A stretch of 60,000 bases of DNA from Antedon mediterranea (GCF_964355755.1 NC_092674.1:13585001-13645000); one strand, 5' to 3'. Counted from the first letter of the stretch, positions 1-11,177 are shown. The notes: generated by a model from the sequence alone, not told the origin. Translations and numbers: made by a program.

Positions 1-1139
1 TAATCTCAAAAGCAGTCACAGGATTGAGAAATAAAGAATTTATGGATGGCGGAGGGAGGTAATCTTTAAAATTTGCATTAGATGTGTCTATATTTTTGGC
101 GAGAGTAGGTCCAATATTAACAAAAAAATTATTTAAATGATTTGAAATTATGTTGGGATCATTCGTTAAGTTTCCTTCGCAATTTATAGTGGACTCTTCG
201 AAATGCTTACTTTCATTCGTTTTTATGAGACTATTTATAATTGTCCATGTTCCTTTGATATTATCTTTCTGCTGCTTAAACTTTTTTTCATAATAATCGC
301 GTTTTGTTAATTTTATTAAAGAGTTAAGGGAGTTACGGAATTGCTTATATTCATTTATGTTTTTGTCATTCGGATAGCGGAGGGATTTGGAATACAGTTT
401 TTGTTTATGCTTTATTGAATTTAAGAGTTCATCCGTCATCCAGGTCTTTATTTTTTTTTTCCCTGCAGACTGCTCTTGAATTGGAAAATGTTTATCATAC
501 AGTCGTTTGAATTCAGTTTCAAATGAAAGTAAAGCAATATTAGGATCATCCGTACCATAAACACCAGTCCAATTCATGTTAGACAAATCGTTGTTTATGT
601 TTGAAATATTTGTTTCGTTAAATTTTCTGTAGGTATGATTAGGGCTTACATAGTTTTTGGGACGGTTTGGTATATTTGATAAGGGTGTAATGTTAAAAAT
701 GGGCAAATGATCACTAATGTCACTATAGAAAAGTCCAGATAGACTTGATGATTCAATTTGATTAGATAATATGTTGTCAATTAATGTTGCTGATGTTCGG
801 GTAATACGAGTTGGTCTATTGATTAAGGGTAAAAGGAAATTACTAAAGACAGAGTTAACAAAATTGTTGGATTGATTATCGGACTGATGTTTAAGTAGGT
901 CAATGTTAAAATCACCTAATAAGTAAATTTTTTTGTTGGTTTTTGCTAGATTATTTAACAGGAGATCAAAAGCGTCAATAAAAGCATTCGTATCAAGAGA
1001 TGGTGCCCTATAGATTACACCAACAATAATGTTTTGATTGGATTCAAGTTCAAGTTCAATAAAAAGGGAGTCGCATAGGGAGGGGTCTAGGAAAAGATCC
1101 GTTCTCTCTTTGAACACATTGTTATTTCGAACATTTTTG
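1..1139 (-). CDS. LINE ORF2 fragment (endonuclease and start of RT), 5'-truncated, runs off window
   Basis: The minus strand is open without a stop from about 1139 to the window edge. It encodes an APE-type endonuclease followed by the linker of a non-LTR retrotransposon. Visible motifs are LLGDFNIDLLK (near 930), RPTRIT...SATLIDNI and SDISDHLPIF, then KTWMTDELL and NIGPTLAKNID, ending in the stretch that precedes the RT palm. The same order occurs in the plus-strand LINE at 28.75-31.75 kb, so the two are related but distinct copies. The right end joins the ankyrin-unit sequence (GTGACATCAGTTG) abruptly at about 1137-1142, which is typical of 5' truncation at insertion. Intactness suggests a fairly young copy; the RT core would lie left of base 1. 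Confidence 0.88.
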
Positions 1140-1144
1140 TGTGA

Positions 1145-1319
1145 CATCAGTTGTTCCAAAACCTTGATTAATCTGACTTTACAATGTCAAGATTAACCTT
1201 GACGAGGCAGCGGTGTTCCGAACCATGTGAGGGGTACAACCGTGCAGTTCTCAACAATTTAGTCATCCTCGCAAAACAAAATGATCTGTAATATGACCCG
1301 CGATGTTGTTGCTTCATTT
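1145..1319. other. Conserved segment beside ankyrin exon (copy 1), possible exon
   Basis: This block starts with the GTGACATCAGTTGT sequence and runs to a TTTAG followed by GTATGTTA, a good plus-strand donor. It is preserved beside all five ankyrin exons (about 16.84-16.97, 22.00-22.16, 44.66-44.83 and 53.56-53.74 kb). On the plus strand the frame after a TTTCAAG/TGTCAAG acceptor-like site reads LTLTRQRCSEPCEGYNRAVL in most copies, then meets a stop except in the 16.9-kb copy. The minus strand is also largely open. It could be a plus-strand exon, a minus-strand exon or a conserved non-coding element. Confidence 0.35.
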
Positions 1320-1421
1320 AGGTATGTTATTACTGGCACGCCCTTTAAATTGTAAAATTAAACACTCTTTTAATCACACTTAATTATTTAGTAATATTAT
1401 TATTAATTTTGTAACACTTAC

Positions 1422-1520
1422 TTTCTCATAAAGATCCAATTTAGCACCTGCCTTGAGCAAAATAGTGCAAACATCTGTGTGACCGTTTTGTGCAGCCACA
1501 TATAAAGGTGACATTCCATC
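1422..1520 (-). CDS. Single-ankyrin-repeat exon 1 (33 codons)
   Basis: On the minus strand a TTTGTAATATTTCAG acceptor (ending at 1521) and a GTAAGT donor (1421-1416) bound an exon of exactly 99 bp in phase 0. It encodes one complete ankyrin repeat: the SPLYVAAQNGHTDVCTILLK core, then AGAKLDL. Ankyrin repeats form helix-turn-helix protein-interaction surfaces. The exon is symmetrical, so it can be duplicated or skipped without changing frame. In transcript order this is the last of five such exons in the window (53.9, 44.9, 22.3, 17.1, 1.4 kb). The rest of the gene is outside the window or not recognised, so the protein cannot be named. The intact frame and both splice sites argue for a real exon. 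Confidence 0.8.
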
Positions 1521-4136
1521 CTGAAATATTACAAACATTATGTTATAGTATTTTCTCTCTCTAAACAAAGAATTATAATATTGTCCTAAAATCAATACGA
1601 TGTGATCAATTAAAAATGACGTTATAGATTTAAATAATGCTACATTGTTAAATTTAATAAAGAGTATTAAGCCTTTTCTTTAAGATAATGTATTGTATAC
1701 GTATACATTTTTCTTTCTTGTATAACAATGTTTTATAGTGCTTTATAAATGTATAAAACAATTATAAATAAGTGTGTTTTTTTGCCTGAAAAGTAAACAC
1801 TTCATCCGGTATTGCTAACTAGTCCGAGTGTAAATTATGATAAAGTGACCTTTGAACTGGCAGTTACAGTTTAAAATATATCTAGGCTCCAAATTCTGTT
1901 CAGGTAACACATTTTGACTGCTAAATTCTTACTATTGGTTTAATGTTACCGTTACTCTTGGAGGAGATATATGTCTTTTTTAAATGTTTTATAAAATCAA
2001 ATAGTGTCCCATATCGTATCTTTATATCCATTTATTGTATCATTTTGCATAAAATACAGTGTTGCTCTACAGCACAATACAATGCAAAAACAAAAAACTG
2101 AAAAAAACACGACACGTCATTCTCTAACATCCAGTGCCCTAAAGGCATATGGTATTACAATGATGACGGAATCTATTACGAGAGGTGATGGACCTTTTCT
2201 TTGAACGTCAAGATAGTGCATTGGATATGTTGGGTCTTGCAAAATTGAAAGTGTTTTCTCAGTAAAGTCTCTTATAAAAATGAATCAAATTGAGATCTGC
2301 TTAATTATAAGTACTGTAGTCCTATACGTGAAGCATAACTAAACATACGTTCCAGCTAATTCTTACATGTGGTCCGGGTAAACTATAAAACAATGAATAA
2401 TGAGAATTCTTTCAAGGACAGATTTATACAAAAACAAGACGTACATGCCTAATGGGAGGGTTAACTCCAAAATATTTGGATTTTTTACGCAAAGGTAAAG
2501 CCTATTTGATATTAGGTTATTTTTTTTTTCTGGGTTACTGTATGGGTTGAAAATACTGTATGAGTTGAAAATACTGTATGGGTTAAAAAAGGTCGTAAGA
2601 TGTTAGTTTATTAGTATAGAGTACTGCAAACCATAATAGTAGGTAACATTTGTAATTGAGGGCGTTTTATTTGACACGACAAAGCATGTGAACTCCCCAA
2701 AAACGTACCGTATCATAATGTAGTATATTTTAAATTTTGACTAAACATTGAAAGGTCTTTCTAACAGATTTTATTCTCGGGGTACTCGGATGTTGTACTT
2801 AATTATTGTTTTATTTATTGTAATCCGCCATGTTCTTTATATCTTTACATATAGATTGTATATTGCTTTTAATAAGCCGTGCGGAGGATTCAGGTATTTT
2901 CTCTTAGTATTAAAGGGTAACACCGCGGCTTTAAAATGTATATTACTTGTTATAAACTATAAACCTTTTAATCAACATTGGTAATAACCCTGCCTAATTT
3001 TAGACAGCACTCAGGCAAAAGCTAAGTAGCTTCTTTAATAAAAGAAGTTCTATAAGACAATACCACAGTACACGTGTGAAGTTGAACTAATTCGCCTTTA
3101 AAAATATCATAATTTAACTAAACTTTTTAAATATCTGATAATTAGAGCTGTGCGCGCGTGCAAATTAAATGTTTATTTACTAAAGCTAACATTATGTTTC
3201 CTATTCGAGAAACGATGTTGTTATAGGGACCACACTAAGTAGTTTGTGTAACTTCATACTAACGATATGTTGAAACATTATGTTAATTTTTTTTTCTTTT
3301 ACATAGACCTCATATGCGATGATTTGAAATTCAGATAATTTTAGTATTGATATTATGTTACTGAGGTGTAGTAGTATGCTACATACAATGTGGATTGTTG
3401 AACATTTTAATTTATTGATGATGAAAATTATATTATTATTGTAACCGAATTTGTCATGATATACGATGAATTTAAATCAGTTTTTGCATCATGTTATAGT
3501 AGTATTATATTTAATTGTAACTGAATTAACATTGTTAAAGTTTTATAGAATACTGGTAAAATACTGGTAAGTAATGTCCCACACTCCACACTAAACTTGG
3601 CCATGTATTTAGTACTGAACATTGTATTACATTGACAAGTCAGAATGTTATAATGTACTTGGTATGGAAACTATACTAAATGACCAAATAGTGACATACA
3701 CTTTTGTCAAATCATTTCCTGTTTTGAATCGTTGGATAGATTTAAACTATGAAAGTATTTTAACAATAATATTGTTTTTACATTATACGTATGATGTAGT
3801 AATTCTTTGTTTGTCAAGTAATGGTAAATGTATAATTTGTATAGTGTCCCATATCGTATCTTTATGAACGCGTTATAATTTGTATTCTGTTCTGGTTCAC
3901 TATGTGTAAAAGTGAAGATCAAAATAATTAAAATGTTTGACTTAATCGTGATGTTTAAAATTATAATCATGAATAAATTGTCTCAATGATAATATTTAGA
4001 GTAATATTTTCTTTATTTTATATGTCATTTGACCCAAGCCTAAATATGAAAGCATTCTTTAGAAAATAAATAGTAGGCCTACATAATCAGAATTTGGATA
4101 TTGGTATAATAGGAATAATTTAATGACTTTCTCTCT

Positions 4137-4730
4137 TTGAACTGTGGTCATAAATTGCCTATTCTAACAGCGGCGTGTGAAAATAAAGCGGGTATGCCTG
4201 TGTGGAAAGGTTTAGTAGACAATAATATTACCGAAGTTTTGCGTGACTCTGGGTGTAGTAGTGTCGTGGTGAAACGATCCTTTGTGAAATCGGAACAACT
4301 AGCGGGAGAATTTAGTACGTGTGTATTGATAGATGGAACTGTAAGGCGTTTTCCTATAGCTAATATTAATATTAATACTCCATTTTTGTCAGGACCGGTA
4401 AAGGCGAGTTGTATGGAAAACCCTGTGTTTGGATTAATTATTGGAAACGTTACAGGGGTAATGGATCCGAATGATCCTGAAGAAAATTGGGCCCTTAATA
4501 ACGGTAGAAGAAAAGAGAATAAAATGTCGTTAATCAATGATATCGAAAATGCAGAACCATCCGGTGCCATGATGACTAGAAGCCAGCACAATTCCGTGAG
4601 AAAACACCTTAAACAATTAAAAGTAGCTACTCCTATACCAATTGATGTGACTCATGAACGATTAATTGAAGACCAGTATAATGATTTTACATTGGGGAAA
4701 GTTAGAGATTTGGCCAAAAAGGGGAGATAA
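4137..4730 (+). pseudogene. Gmr1-like pol fragment: aspartic protease region
   Basis: An open frame of about 197 codons begins in a degraded zinc-knuckle stretch (CGHKLPILTAAC). It continues into a retroviral-type protease with the catalytic triplet in LRDSGCSSVVVKRSFV near residues 36-51 and the flap-side motif VFGLIIGNVTG near residue 98. The linker MMTRSQ and the acidic/helical stretch before the integrase follow. A stop (TAA at 4728-4730) interrupts the polyprotein. No proper start is expected because the 5' part is missing. The fragment is non-functional. Confidence 0.75.
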
Positions 4731-4769
4731 ACAAATGACTAGAAATGGAAATTACTTTTAATACATATT

Positions 4770-5168
4770 TAGTGACGGAATTTCGTGGAGAGAGTTGTTG
4801 TCTCCTAAGGTGGAATTCGGTAATTTAGTAAGACAAGTAGTTGTTCCTAAAACTCTTAGAGGAGTAGTTTTGCAGTGGGCCCATGAATCTGTATTAGGTG
4901 GTCACCTCGGTGTTAAGAAAATCACTGACAACATTTTAACAATTTTTTTTGGCCTGGGTTGCAATCCGATGTAAGTAGATTTTGCCAGTTGTGCGACATA
5001 TGACAGCAAACCGTATCTAAAGGAAGGGTCCTTAAAGTACCATTGGGCAAAATACCTACAATCGAGGAACCGTTCGAAAGAGTAGGTGTAGATTTAGTAG
5101 GGCCAATTAAACCCATGACAAAAAGGGGACATCGATATATGTTGGTGTTGATAGATTATGCGACAAAA
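4770..5168 (+). pseudogene. Gmr1-like pol fragment: integrase zinc finger and truncated core
   Basis: After one or more frameshifts, plus-strand frames encode the integrase N-terminal H2C2 finger: HESVLGGHLGVKK, then FCQLCDICQ. A stretch rich in G/P leads to the first catalytic block, GVDLVGPI, and the strand RGHRYMLVLIDYATK, where homology ends. In an active element the rest of the DDE core would follow. The frame changes at least once (near 4955), so this is a pseudogene fragment continuing the protease segment at 4137-4730. Confidence 0.72.
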
Positions 5169-5950
5169 AAAAACAAACAAAAACAGCTATTTTGTGGAGG
5201 TTTTTTCAATGTAACTTTCTTATAAATTGACCGATTTTTATGGCTGTTTCGACATTGTAATGCCTAATTGAGTACCTACAATGTCATGTTATTTTTAATT
5301 GTTAAAATAACTTTAAACGTCGTCGGCATTGATTTTTAAAGTTAGACGATTTGAAAATTGTGTTAAAGAATAGGCTTGTTTTGTCAATTTGTACATAAAC
5401 GTTTATAACGTTTGACCTAGTTATCCAATGATATTGGCTGTTCCACCATGCAAAAGCTAATCAATCAATCACGAAATGTAAGAGTTATTATCCCTTATTT
5501 TTAATATGTTAAATGTATTTAAGATTAAGGTACAGGATTCTTTATATAAGTAGTTTTAAAACACTTGGTTTATTTGAAAATCACCAGCGTGGCTTTGCCG
5601 TATTGGTGGACTCGTCCATTTTACTAATATGAATAGGATTGTAGCACATTTATATAAAACGTTGAATTTGACCTATACGGTTTCCATTTCTGTTTTCTAA
5701 TGTAAAATTAAAATTATATTATTAGTATCTCTATGTAATATAATCACATTGTACTATACTAGTTAGCATCTACATACCGTTATACTGCACTTTGTTTTGA
5801 TGATTTTTTAATGAAATTGTATACACAGGGAGTTGGTATACCATTGGTTCTACTAAAATTATTATTACTTTTATTTGTTTGTGCAATATTTGAAGATTGC
5901 TACACAAATAGAAATAATTTAAATATAATATATTTAACAGATTAAGTGTA
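5169..5950. other. AT-rich non-coding stretch
   Basis: Nothing recognisable as a gene is present. The stretch separates the Gmr1-like fragment from the second copy of the 2.7-4.1 kb block. It may be an independent insertion, because it has no counterpart in the other alpha units. Confidence 0.4.
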
Positions 5951-7063
5951 CGCACTATGCCTATGGAACAGATTACATATCGGACGTAGTTTAGTATGAC
6001 ACATCTGATATTCTATTATTATAATTATTTTGTTTTATTTATTGTAATGCGCCGTGCTCTTTATATCTTTGATTGTATATTGTTTTTCAATAAGCGTGCG
6101 GAGGATTCAGGTAATTTCTCTTAGTATTAAAGCGTAACACCGCGGCTTTAAAATGTATATTGCTTATTATAAAATATAAACCTTTTAATCAACATTGGTA
6201 TAACCGTCCCTAATTTTAGACAGCACTCAGGCAAAAGTTTAGTAGCTTCTTTAAAAAAAAGTTGTTCTATAAGACAATACTACAGTCTGTACGCGTGTGA
6301 AGTGGAACTAATTCGCCTTTAAATACTAGTTTTAAAATATCATATTTAATTAACCTTTTAAATAGCTGATAATCAAAGATGTGCGCGCGTGCAAATTAAC
6401 AATAGAAATTAATATTTATTTACAGAAGCTAACATTATGTTTTCTATTCAAAAAACGTTGTTGTTATGGAACACAGTAAGTGATGGTGTAACTTCACACT
6501 AACGATATATTGAAACATTATATTAATTAGTCTCCTTTACATAGACCTTGGTCATATGCGATGATTTGAAATTCAGATAATTTTAGTATTGATATTATGT
6601 TACTGAGGTGTAGTAGTCTGCTACATGCAATGTGGATTGTTAAACATTTTAATTTATTGATGATACAAAGTACATTATTATTGTAATCGAATTAGTCATG
6701 ATATACGATGAATTTAAATCAGTGTTTGCATAATGTTATGAGGTATAGTGGTATTATATTATTATTGTAACCGAATTAACATTTTTAATGTTTTATAGAA
6801 TACAAATACTGGTACGTAATGTCCGACACTCCACACTAAACATGACCATGCATTTAATACTAAACATTGTATTACATTACATGTCAGAATGTTATGACTT
6901 ACTTTGTATCGAAACTATACTGAATGACCAAAAGAAGACATAGACTGTTGTCAAATCATATCATTAATCATTATCAATCATATTAGACCCAACCCTAAGT
7001 AATATGAAAGCAATATTTAGAAAATAAATATTATATCTATAATCCGAATGTGGATATTGGTAT
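5950..7063. repeat. Second copy of the alpha-unit intron block
   Basis: This block repeats about 2680-4130 in order: the CGGAGGATTCAGGTA stretch, the TTAGACAGCACTCAGGC stretch, a GTGCGCGCGTGC stretch and the TAACGATATATTGAAAC stretch. The same order is seen at about 55.95-58.4 kb, and its right half at 46.43-47.16 kb. It ends in GATATTGGTAT, the target site of the Ty3/Gypsy element. Confidence 0.7.
7059..7063. repeat. Target-site duplication GGTAT (left) of the Ty3/Gypsy element
   Basis: GGTAT immediately precedes the 5' LTR and is repeated exactly at 11477-11481 after the 3' LTR. Five bases is usual for Ty3/Gypsy integrases. The uninterrupted site survives in paralogous units near 4105 and 58350. 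Confidence 0.9.
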
Positions 7064-7208
7064 TGTAATATATTCATATTAGCAATTTAACGACTGGATT
7101 GGAGACTAATAAAGAAGTTCTACAAGATGGCTGAACATTAGCACATGGTCTGATTTCTTAGTGAAATACTTAGTGTAATCATTCATTCCCAGAGCACAAT
7201 ATACAACA
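7064..7208 (+). repeat. 5' LTR of the Ty3/Gypsy element (145 bp)
   Basis: It begins TGTAATATATTC and ends ATACAACA. It contains ACTAATAAAG, a possible polyadenylation signal. It matches 11332-11476 with a single visible A/G difference. Confidence 0.92.
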
Positions 7209-7209
7209 T

Positions 7210-7220
7210 TGGCGACGAGA
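7210..7220 (+). promoter_or_regulatory. Primer-binding site, complementary to tRNA-Ser(GCU)-type 3' end
   Basis: TGGCGACGAGA lies one base inside the 5' LTR. TGG complements the CCA tail, and CGACGAG complements the discriminator and acceptor stem of metazoan tRNA-Ser(GCU). The last base differs. Ser-tRNA priming is known for Mag-like elements. Confidence 0.7.
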
Positions 7221-7263
7221 ATTGTGGATAAGTGAACTCCGTGAATATTATAAGTAAGCAATA

Positions 7264-10113
7264 ATGTCTAAATTTGACATATCGGTGGAGTATTTTGATC
7301 CAACCATACAAGAATGGGCGAGATGGATCGCCAGGTTTGATAACTACTTGGTGGCGGCGAACGTGACTGCTGACGTAAGGAAGAGAGCACTACTGCTACA
7401 CTTCATTGGCCCTGGTAACTTTAACACATTTGAAATGCTACCAAATAAAGGTACGACATACGTACAGGCAAAAGAAGCTTTAAAAAATTACTTCTTACCA
7501 TCATCGGACAGTGAATTTGAAAGATCGAAATTTAGAAAGTTACAGCAAAATAAAGGTGAGAGCATTGACGTGTATCACATTAGACTACGTGAACAAGCTA
7601 AGTGTGATTTCCATGATATCAGTGGAGAGATTAAATCACATATTATTCAATCGACAACAGATTCTAAGCTAAGACAATTTGGTTTGAAAACGGGTGGATG
7701 TACATTAGATGAGTTACTTCTACATGGTAGGACAAATGAACTAACAACTAAACAATCTAATGAAATGGAGAACGGTGATAATACTAGTAGTAGTATGCCT
7801 AGTCGTAGTGGCGAGACTAAGGCAGATCATTCAGTTAATAAAATAACTCAAGCGAAGCAATGTAATAAGTGTGGTTCTACACCAGGCCATACCGCTTCAC
7901 AGTGTCCAGCTAGCAATAGAATATGCTATCGTTGTTCAAGAGTAGGACATTACGCAACACAGTGTTATTCAAAGAGTAGGCCTACACACAAGAGAAATTC
8001 TTCACGTGGTAGAAACAACCAGCGACATAACGACCAAAGTTCACGCGGTGGTAATAGAAGACGCGGTAATCAAACAGGAAGAGCACGAGCTAAACGTGTC
8101 AATCAAACAGAACGAGGGTTCTCAGATGATAGCGACAGTGATCATTCAATGTTTGTATTAAGTAATAATAAGATAGATAGAAGTCATTTCAAAACCATTT
8201 TAAACGTAAATGATGTTAATCTTGAAATGCTAATTGATACTCAAGCTGATGATACTATAATGTCTATTGATACCTACAACAAATATTTTAGTCATATTAA
8301 CATTGACCCAGATGTTATTCCTCTTAAAACATACAGTGGTGAGAAACTTAAGTTAATTGGAAAAATTAAGTGTAAAGTTGTTGACAAACAAAATGTCATA
8401 CACTATCTGAGTGCTAACGTAGCTGACTATAAAGCTAAACCGACTTTACTTGGTGTAGATTGGCTTAATGTGGTTAAACTAGACTGGTCAAAAATAACCC
8501 AAAACTTAAATTCCAGAAATGTAAATAGTCTGCAAAAATATAAAGGTGTAAATTTGAGAGATAATTCTCAGTTACAGGCATTGTTAAAAGAACATGCACA
8601 ATTGTTTGAGTCTGATAAGAAAGGTATTACAGGAGAAAAAGTTCATATTAACATGAAACAAAATGTTCAACCCATATATTGTAAAGCTAGATTTGTACCA
8701 TATGCAATGAAATCTAAAGTAGAAAGAGAGTTGGTTAGATTAGAAAATGAACATGTACTAACGAAAGTAGAAAAATCAAATCGGGCATCAACTATAGTAG
8801 TGGTTCCTAAATCCGACGGTACTGTTAGAATTTGTGGGGACTATAGTGTTACCATAAACCAACATGTAACAGATGAAGAATACAGCTTACCCAGTCCTGA
8901 TGATTTGTACTCTGAACTTTCAGGAAAACGTGTATTTACAAAGCTTGACTTATCACATGCGTACACACAGTTGAATATTGACGAAGAGAGTAAAGAGTTT
9001 GTAACTATAAACACACACAAAGGTCTATATACGTTTAACAAACTGCCGTATGGAATTAAACCTGCATCAAAGCTGTTCCAAAAACAAATGGATAAGATGT
9101 TAACAGGGATTGAATGTTGCTTATGCAATCAAGATGATGTTTTGATCCATACGAAAACCGAAGCCGAGAACTTAAGAGTATTAGACACTGTATTTAAACG
9201 TTTCAAAGACAACAATGTAAAACTAAAAACTTCCAAGTGCAAATTTTTGGAAAGCGAAGTAGTGTATTTGGGATTGCGAGTCGATAAACATGGTATATCT
9301 CCGGTTGATAGCAAAATCAAACCGATTAAAGAGGCTCCGCAGCCACAAAACACCAAACAACTAAGATCCTTCCTAGGGATGGTGCAGTTCTATTCGAAAT
9401 TCTTACAGAACTTATCTACAGTGTTGAAACCATTAAATACACTGTTGAAAGATGACGTAGAGTGGGAATGGACAGCGGATCACCAAAACGCATTTGACTG
9501 GTGTAAGAAACAACTAACTTCAGATTTGTGTTTAACACATTATGATGTAAAGCGACCATTAATGTTGTGTACTGATGCTAGTCCTTATGGCATAGGTGCT
9601 GTTATTTCGCACATAATGGATGATAGTACAGAGAGACCCATTCATTACGCATCGCGAACGCTAACAAAGAGTGAACAAGGTTATGCACAGCTCGAGAAGG
9701 AAGCGTTATCAATTATTTATGGAATCAAGCGCTTTAACAAGTATCTTATAGGTCGAAAATTTACGATTCGTACGGACCACAAACCATTAACTAAGATACT
9801 AGGTCCAACCACCGAGGTGCCGGTAGTGGCAGCTAGTAGAATCCAACGGTGGGCGTTACTACTTAACGAATACAACTACGAAATAGAATACATACGTTCA
9901 GAGGATAACGCAGTGGCAGACGCATTATCGCGCTTACCACATAAAGAAGAAACCCAACAACTTGAACATGCGATCTACAGTATCAGTATTGATGAAGACT
10001 TTCCAATCAAAGCAGATGAAATTGAACGAAAGACTATTAAAGATGAAACTTTAAGTAAGGTACTTAATTATATAAAGCAAGGATGGCCTAATGAGTCTGC
10101 ATGTAAATTCTAA
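7264..10113 (+). CDS. Ty3/Gypsy gag-pol polyprotein (gag, protease, RT, RNase H)
   Basis: A 949-codon ORF starts at the ATG 55 bases after the LTR. Residues 1-160 are a retroelement capsid-like gag. Two CCHC knuckles lie near residues 200-237 (CNKCGSTPGHTASQC and CYRCSRVGHYATQC). The protease is near 320-400, with D325-T-Q-A where the family normally has D-T/S-G-A. RT spans about 470-650, with FTKLDLSHAYTQL and LPYGIKPAS; the catalytic box reads N622-Q-D-D instead of Y/F-x-D-D. RNase H covers about 735-880 (CTDASPYGIGAV, RTDHKPL, NAVADALSRL). The frame stops at 10111-10113, and integrase continues in another frame. The long ORF is intact, but two active sites look impaired. Confidence 0.92.
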   Translation: MSKFDISVEYFDPTIQEWARWIARFDNYLVAANVTADVRKRALLLHFIGPGNFNTFEMLPNKGTTYVQAKEALKNYFLPSSDSEFERSKFRKLQQNKGESIDVYHIRLREQAKCDFHDISGEIKSHIIQSTTDSKLRQFGLKTGGCTLDELLLHGRTNELTTKQSNEMENGDNTSSSMPSRSGETKADHSVNKITQAKQCNKCGSTPGHTASQCPASNRICYRCSRVGHYATQCYSKSRPTHKRNSSRGRNNQRHNDQSSRGGNRRRGNQTGRARAKRVNQTERGFSDDSDSDHSMFVLSNNKIDRSHFKTILNVNDVNLEMLIDTQADDTIMSIDTYNKYFSHINIDPDVIPLKTYSGEKLKLIGKIKCKVVDKQNVIHYLSANVADYKAKPTLLGVDWLNVVKLDWSKITQNLNSRNVNSLQKYKGVNLRDNSQLQALLKEHAQLFESDKKGITGEKVHINMKQNVQPIYCKARFVPYAMKSKVERELVRLENEHVLTKVEKSNRASTIVVVPKSDGTVRICGDYSVTINQHVTDEEYSLPSPDDLYSELSGKRVFTKLDLSHAYTQLNIDEESKEFVTINTHKGLYTFNKLPYGIKPASKLFQKQMDKMLTGIECCLCNQDDVLIHTKTEAENLRVLDTVFKRFKDNNVKLKTSKCKFLESEVVYLGLRVDKHGISPVDSKIKPIKEAPQPQNTKQLRSFLGMVQFYSKFLQNLSTVLKPLNTLLKDDVEWEWTADHQNAFDWCKKQLTSDLCLTHYDVKRPLMLCTDASPYGIGAVISHIMDDSTERPIHYASRTLTKSEQGYAQLEKEALSIIYGIKRFNKYLIGRKFTIRTDHKPLTKILGPTTEVPVVAASRIQRWALLLNEYNYEIEYIRSEDNAVADALSRLPHKEETQQLEHAIYSISIDEDFPIKADEIERKTIKDETLSKVLNYIKQGWPNESACKF

Positions 10114-11177
10114 GTGAAAATAATAGTTTGAAACCATTTGTACAGAGAAAGCTTGAGCTAACATGTGTTGGAAATTGCCTATTATGGGGTCCTAGAGTTA
10201 TTATTCCTACTGAATTACGAGATAAAATGCTAACAGAATTACATTGGGAACACCCTGGAATTTGCCAGATGAAGGCAATTGCCCGATCATACCTGTGGTG
10301 GCCTAAGCTTGATCTAGATATTGAGAATATGGTTAAGAGTTGTAATCCATGCCAAAGTGTTAGGAGTAGTTTACCTACCACACCACTTATTCCTTGGAAA
10401 TGGCCAACTAGACCATTCCAGAGAATTCACATTGATTTTTGTGAGAAGGATAAAGATAATTTCTTAGTGTTAATTGATAGTCACTCAAAGTGGTTAGAGG
10501 TAGTTCATATGAAAACAACCACAAGTACTAGAACCATTGAGGAACTAAAACTAATATTTGCACGTTTCGGTTTACCCGAGGAAATTGTTTGTGATAACGG
10601 TCCTCAGTTTGCAAGTACAGACTTTAAAATATTTTGCCAAAATAATGGTATTGCATTAACGTTTTCACCTGTTTATCATGCACCCACAAATGGGGCTGCC
10701 GATAGATCGGTTAGAGTAATTAAAGAGGCGTTAACAAAACAAGTGATTGAAGGCAAAAAGGATAATATCAAAGTTAGACTAGCTAACTTTTTATTCAGAT
10801 ACAGAATGACACCTCATACAACTACTAAGTGTACACCATCTGAATTATTTCTGAAAAGAAATTTAAGAACAAGACTGTCATTAGTAAATCCTAGTTTAGC
10901 AGAACGAATAGAATGTAAACAATATAGCCAAAAACTACATAAAGATCCTAAAACACAATCAGAAAGAATCTTTTCAGTGTCAGACAAGGTAAAAGTGAAA
11001 AACATGAGAACACAAGGTAAAGGACAAGATAAATGGCTAAATGGCATAGTAATAAAGGTATTAGGTCCAAGAAAGTATGAAGTTAAAATAGGACGATTGG
11101 TTAAAATAATACATCCTAATCACATGATGTTGGATACCACATCTGATGTAAAGAGAGAGAAAGAAAAAGGGAAATAA
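10107..11177 (+). CDS. Ty3/Gypsy integrase (frame-shifted continuation of pol)
   Basis: This frame opens at 10107 and overlaps the end of the upstream ORF by 7 nt. It has no ATG near its beginning, so it is best read as the rest of pol after one indel or a -1 shift. It encodes the H2C2 finger (LHWEHPGICQMKAIARSYLW, then CNPCQ), the first core Asp in IHIDFC, the second in CDNGPQF, and the third position in NGAADRSVRVIKEAL. In relatives this motif is NGxAER, so the catalytic Glu is Asp here (codon 10701-10703). A basic C-terminal domain (KVKNMRTQGKGQDKWLNGIV) ends the protein at 11175-11177. A spontaneous indel is more likely than programmed shifting because the break lies between RNase H and integrase. 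Confidence 0.87.
   Translation: MLSENNSLKPFVQRKLELTCVGNCLLWGPRVIIPTELRDKMLTELHWEHPGICQMKAIARSYLWWPKLDLDIENMVKSCNPCQSVRSSLPTTPLIPWKWPTRPFQRIHIDFCEKDKDNFLVLIDSHSKWLEVVHMKTTTSTRTIEELKLIFARFGLPEEIVCDNGPQFASTDFKIFCQNNGIALTFSPVYHAPTNGAADRSVRVIKEALTKQVIEGKKDNIKVRLANFLFRYRMTPHTTTKCTPSELFLKRNLRTRLSLVNPSLAERIECKQYSQKLHKDPKTQSERIFSVSDKVKVKNMRTQGKGQDKWLNGIVIKVLGPRKYEVKIGRLVKIIHPNHMMLDTTSDVKREKEKGK

Larger units (their letters stand above)
4133..5168 (+). mobile_element. Gmr1-like Ty3/Gypsy retrotransposon fragment (protease then integrase)
   Basis: This is a retrotransposon fragment inserted in the alpha unit. The left border is seen where the unit sequence GACTTTCTCTCT is interrupted at about 4133. Reading rightwards it holds a zinc-knuckle remnant, an aspartic protease, a linker, the H2C2 integrase zinc finger and the start of the integrase core, where similarity stops in an A-rich run at about 5168. 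Integrase following protease with no reverse transcriptase between them is the order known for Gmr1-like Ty3/Gypsy elements of deuterostomes, so the order need not reflect a deletion. LTRs were not seen. The fragment is broken by stops and frameshifts after 4730. Confidence 0.75.

Noticed and set aside
3622-3867. 81-codon plus-strand ORF, similar one at 46644-46862
   Set aside because: Copies at 6.85 and 57.85 kb are interrupted and the frame is not conserved; treated as intron repeat.
8841-9356. Minus-strand ORFs antisense to the Ty3 pol gene
   Set aside because: Shadow frames of a well-defined RT domain on the plus strand.
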